Assembly (NCBI GenBank): GCA_013361975.1
Contig: JABFXB010000056.1
Coordinates: 1 to 7,717, forward strand
Source: Dermatophilaceae bacterium
Lineage (GTDB): Bacteria > Actinomycetota > Actinomycetes > Actinomycetales > Dermatophilaceae
Length of the DNA stretch: 7,717 nt
Direction: 5' to 3'
Of the stretch, positions 6,048-7,717 are shown piece after piece. The position numbers were made by a program, and so were the translations under genes. How positions within the stretch are numbered: position 1 is the stretch's first letter; each line of letters begins with the position of its first letter. The notes below the pieces were generated by a model, which was not told the origin of the DNA, did not search any database, and saw only the letters and a program-made list of their open reading frames with translations.

Positions 6048-7226
6048 GTGACGCCGACAGCCCGCCCCTCGGGCCGATGGATCACGACCACCGAGGCCGC
6101 GCAGCGGCTCGGCGTCAAGCGCGCGACCCTCTACGCGTACGTCAGTCGTGGGGTCCTGCGCAGCGAGCGGCGCCCGGGTCAGCAGGAGAGCCTCTTCGAC
6201 CGCGCCCAGATCGACGCGCTGGCGTCGTCGACGAGAGCTGCCGGGGGTGCCCGGCCGGTGCTGCGCTTCCGCAGCGTCGCGAGCGCGGTCAGCAGCCAGG
6301 TGGACGGCGACCTCCTCTACCGCAGCACCCCGCTCGCCGACGTCGTCGCGCTCGGCTCGTTCGACGAGGCAGCGGAGCTCGTGCTCGGTTCCCTTGGGGC
6401 ACAACCGGTCCCGCAGGTTCCGGCCTCACCGGCCATCGACCTTGGTGCGCTGCCCCTCGAACGACGTATGCCGGTCGCCGTCCAGCTGCTCGCCGCCGCC
6501 GACCCCTTCGCCTCCGACACCGACCCTGATCGTGTATGCCGGTCGGCCCGCTCGACCCTGCGCTCCGCGGTGGCGCTCGTGGCCGGCCGTCCGACGCCAC
6601 CGGCTGCGTCGGCCGACGTCGCCTCGCTCGCCCTCGAGGCCCTCGGCGGGTCGTCGACGACGGCCGCGGACGTCGCGGTGCTGCGCGTGCTGCTCGTCGC
6701 CCTTCTCGACCACGGCCTCACCGCCTCAACCGTCGCGGCGCGGGTGGCCGCGTCGACCCGCGCGGGCCTGCACGACTGCCTCTCGGCCGCCTACGCGGCG
6801 ATGGCCGGGCCGCTCCACGGAGCCGCTCCGGTGGCCGCCCACGCCCTCCTGGTCGAGGGCGCCGACCCCGTGGCCCTGGTGGCGCGGTCGCTGCGCCTGC
6901 ACGGCGCCGTTCCCGGCTTCGGCCACTTCCTCTACCCCGACGGCGACCCGCGCGCCGACGTCGTGCTCGAGGCCCTGTGGCGGCGGCGCGGCACCATCCG
7001 GCTGCGCCGCCGCGTCGAGGCCGTGGCTGCCGTCGTGGCCGAGCGCACCGGCACGCTGCCGAACATCGACCTGGCGAGCGCCGCGGTGCTGCACGCCCTG
7101 CGCCTGCCGGCCGAGTCGGGCGAGGTCGTCTTCCAGATGGCGCGCTCCGTCGGCGTCGCGGCCCACGTCGTCGAGGAGTACGCCGAGGAGCCGTTGCGCT
7201 GGCGCGGCCGCGACCCGCAGGGATGA
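6048..7226 (+). CDS. HTH (MerR/excisionase-like) domain fused to a citrate synthase-like domain
   Basis: Predicted 392-residue protein starting at GTG. Residues 11-60 are a winged helix-turn-helix of the MerR/HTH_17 type: TTTEAAQRLGVKRATLYAYV (13-32), the turn SRGVLRSERRPG, then the wing and helix SLFDRAQIDALAS (48-60). From about 72 it is a citrate synthase fold: SSQVDGDLLYRSTPLADVV, then LLDHGLTASTVAARVAAST with His222, GPLHGAAP with His257, GFGHFLYPDGDPR with His293 and Arg302, and LPNIDLASA with Asp341. The catalytic His-His-Asp set is thus kept. The domain is about 320 residues, some 60 shorter than the neighbouring enzyme; the loss is mainly in the middle, and the C-terminal RPxARYVG segment is altered. 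It may be a regulator that senses oxaloacetate or an acyl-CoA, an enzyme that also binds DNA, or both. It is divergent from the citrate synthase gene with a shared operator cluster, and ends 4 bp from the methyltransferase gene's stop. Confidence 0.88.
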   Translation: MTPTARPSGRWITTTEAAQRLGVKRATLYAYVSRGVLRSERRPGQQESLFDRAQIDALASSTRAAGGARPVLRFRSVASAVSSQVDGDLLYRSTPLADVVALGSFDEAAELVLGSLGAQPVPQVPASPAIDLGALPLERRMPVAVQLLAAADPFASDTDPDRVCRSARSTLRSAVALVAGRPTPPAASADVASLALEALGGSSTTAADVAVLRVLLVALLDHGLTASTVAARVAASTRAGLHDCLSAAYAAMAGPLHGAAPVAAHALLVEGADPVALVARSLRLHGAVPGFGHFLYPDGDPRADVVLEALWRRRGTIRLRRRVEAVAAVVAERTGTLPNIDLASAAVLHALRLPAESGEVVFQMARSVGVAAHVVEEYAEEPLRWRGRDPQG

Positions 7227-7230
7227 GGCG

Positions 7231-7717
7231 CTACGGCCCCGGCTGGACGTGCTGCTCGAAGACGTGGCGACGCACCCAGGCGTGCATCGCGACGGCCGCC
7301 GCGGCTCCGGCGTTGATCGAGCGCGTCGAACCGAACTGCTCGATGTGGAGGACGGCCTCGCACTCGCCCCGCATCGGCTCCGACAGCCCCGGCCCCTCCT
7401 GGCCGAAGACGAGCACGCAGCCGCGCGGCAGGTCGAACGTCTCGAGCGGCACCGACCCGGGCAGGTTGTCGACGCCGAGCAGCACGAGTCCGCGATCTCG
7501 GGCGAAGGCCGCGAGCGCCGCGGCGTCCGCGTGGTGGTGCTCGTGCTGGTAGCGGTCGGTCACCATGGCCCCGCGCCGGTTCCACCGGCGCCTGCCGACG
7601 ATGTGGAACGCCGCCGCCCCCATCGCGTTCGCGGTGCGGATGACCGACCCGATGTTGAAGTCGTGGCCCCAGTTCTCGACGGCCACGTGGAAGTCGTGAC
7701 GCTTCGTGTCGAGGTCG
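7231..7717 (-). CDS. TrmH/SpoU-family RNA 2'-O-ribose methyltransferase (5' end outside window)
   Basis: About 161 residues are visible; the frame is open through the right edge (it reads DLDTKRHDFHVAVENWGHDF upstream), so the true start lies beyond 7717 and the GTG at 7684-7686 is internal. The three SPOUT/SpoU motifs are present. Motif 1 is NIGSVIRTANAMGA, with the conserved Asn and Arg. Motif 2 is VLVFGQEGPGLSE, the knotted AdoMet-binding loop. Motif 3 is STRSINAGAAAAVAMHAW, a variant of the usual S-x-N-V-S/A loop. These enzymes methylate ribose 2'-OH groups in tRNA or rRNA as dimers; the exact target cannot be read from this fragment. HEHHHAD between motifs 1 and 2 is a His-rich stretch. 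It is tail to tail with the HTH/citrate synthase gene, only 4 bp apart, so the two transcripts must overlap unless termination occurs inside coding sequence. It is unlikely to be linked in function to its neighbour. Confidence 0.88.
   Translation of the reverse strand, partial: DLDTKRHDFHVAVENWGHDFNIGSVIRTANAMGAAAFHIVGRRRWNRRGAMVTDRYQHEHHHADAAALAAFARDRGLVLLGVDNLPGSVPLETFDLPRGCVLVFGQEGPGLSEPMRGECEAVLHIEQFGSTRSINAGAAAAVAMHAWVRRHVFEQHVQPGP

Larger units (their letters stand above)
45..6541. repeat. Dispersed octamer GTATGCCG, seven copies
   Basis: Exact copies on the plus strand start at 45, 3124, 4525, 6466 and 6534. Complement copies (CGGCATAC) start at 2205 and 3625. Two are outside genes (45 and 4525); five are inside three different genes. 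In coding DNA it is read in different frames: Tyr-Ala (TAT GCC), Met-Pro (ATG CCG) and Val-Cys (GTA TGC). It therefore forces codons such as TAT and GTA that high-GC genes otherwise avoid. This points to a DNA-level word and not a protein motif. Confidence 0.55.

Noticed and set aside
1..7717. CRISPR arrays, tRNA or rRNA genes, insertion sequences, phage or attachment sites
   Set aside because: I read for regular direct repeats, CCA-ended cloverleafs, transposase motifs and terminal inverted repeats and saw none.

Overview
The window is very GC-rich DNA with strong G/C preference at third codon positions. It uses GTG starts, leaderless-style starts and short gaps between genes, which points to a high-GC actinobacterium. 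Gene content and style suggest Intrasporangiaceae or a nearby micrococcal family; that is inference from general appearance, with no marker gene to prove it. I see seven genes: six complete, and one cut by the right edge.

Layout, left to right. (1) On the minus strand there is a GNAT-type acetyltransferase gene followed 43 bp later by a gene for a small secreted lipoprotein, probably co-transcribed. (2) An FAD-dependent amine/amino-acid oxidoreductase of the DAO family lies on the plus strand, divergent from the GNAT gene. (3) On the minus strand, tail to tail with the oxidoreductase, is an M24-family aminopeptidase/Xaa-Pro dipeptidase-like gene with a clear leaderless promoter. (4) A non-coding stretch of about 410 bp carries two hairpins and a short direct repeat. 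(5) A CitA-type citrate (or 2-methylcitrate) synthase lies on the minus strand. (6) Divergent from it, across a 100-bp AT-rich spacer, is a second citrate-synthase-fold protein with an N-terminal helix-turn-helix. (7) A TrmH/SpoU-family RNA 2'-O-ribose methyltransferase lies on the minus strand; its start is beyond the window.

The most interesting part is the citrate synthase pair. The spacer between the two starts holds five GTTGA/TCAAC half-sites, including a perfect 14-bp palindrome, packed into 42 bp directly upstream of both genes. The fusion protein keeps the three catalytic positions of citrate synthase (His, His, Asp), while the stand-alone enzyme has Glu at the Asp position. A reasonable but unproven model is a transcription factor that uses a shortened citrate synthase fold as its metabolite sensor, represses its own gene and controls the neighbouring synthase. 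A second unexpected signal is the octamer GTATGCCG (or its complement). It occurs seven times in the window, in several reading frames and on both strands, which is far more than base composition predicts.
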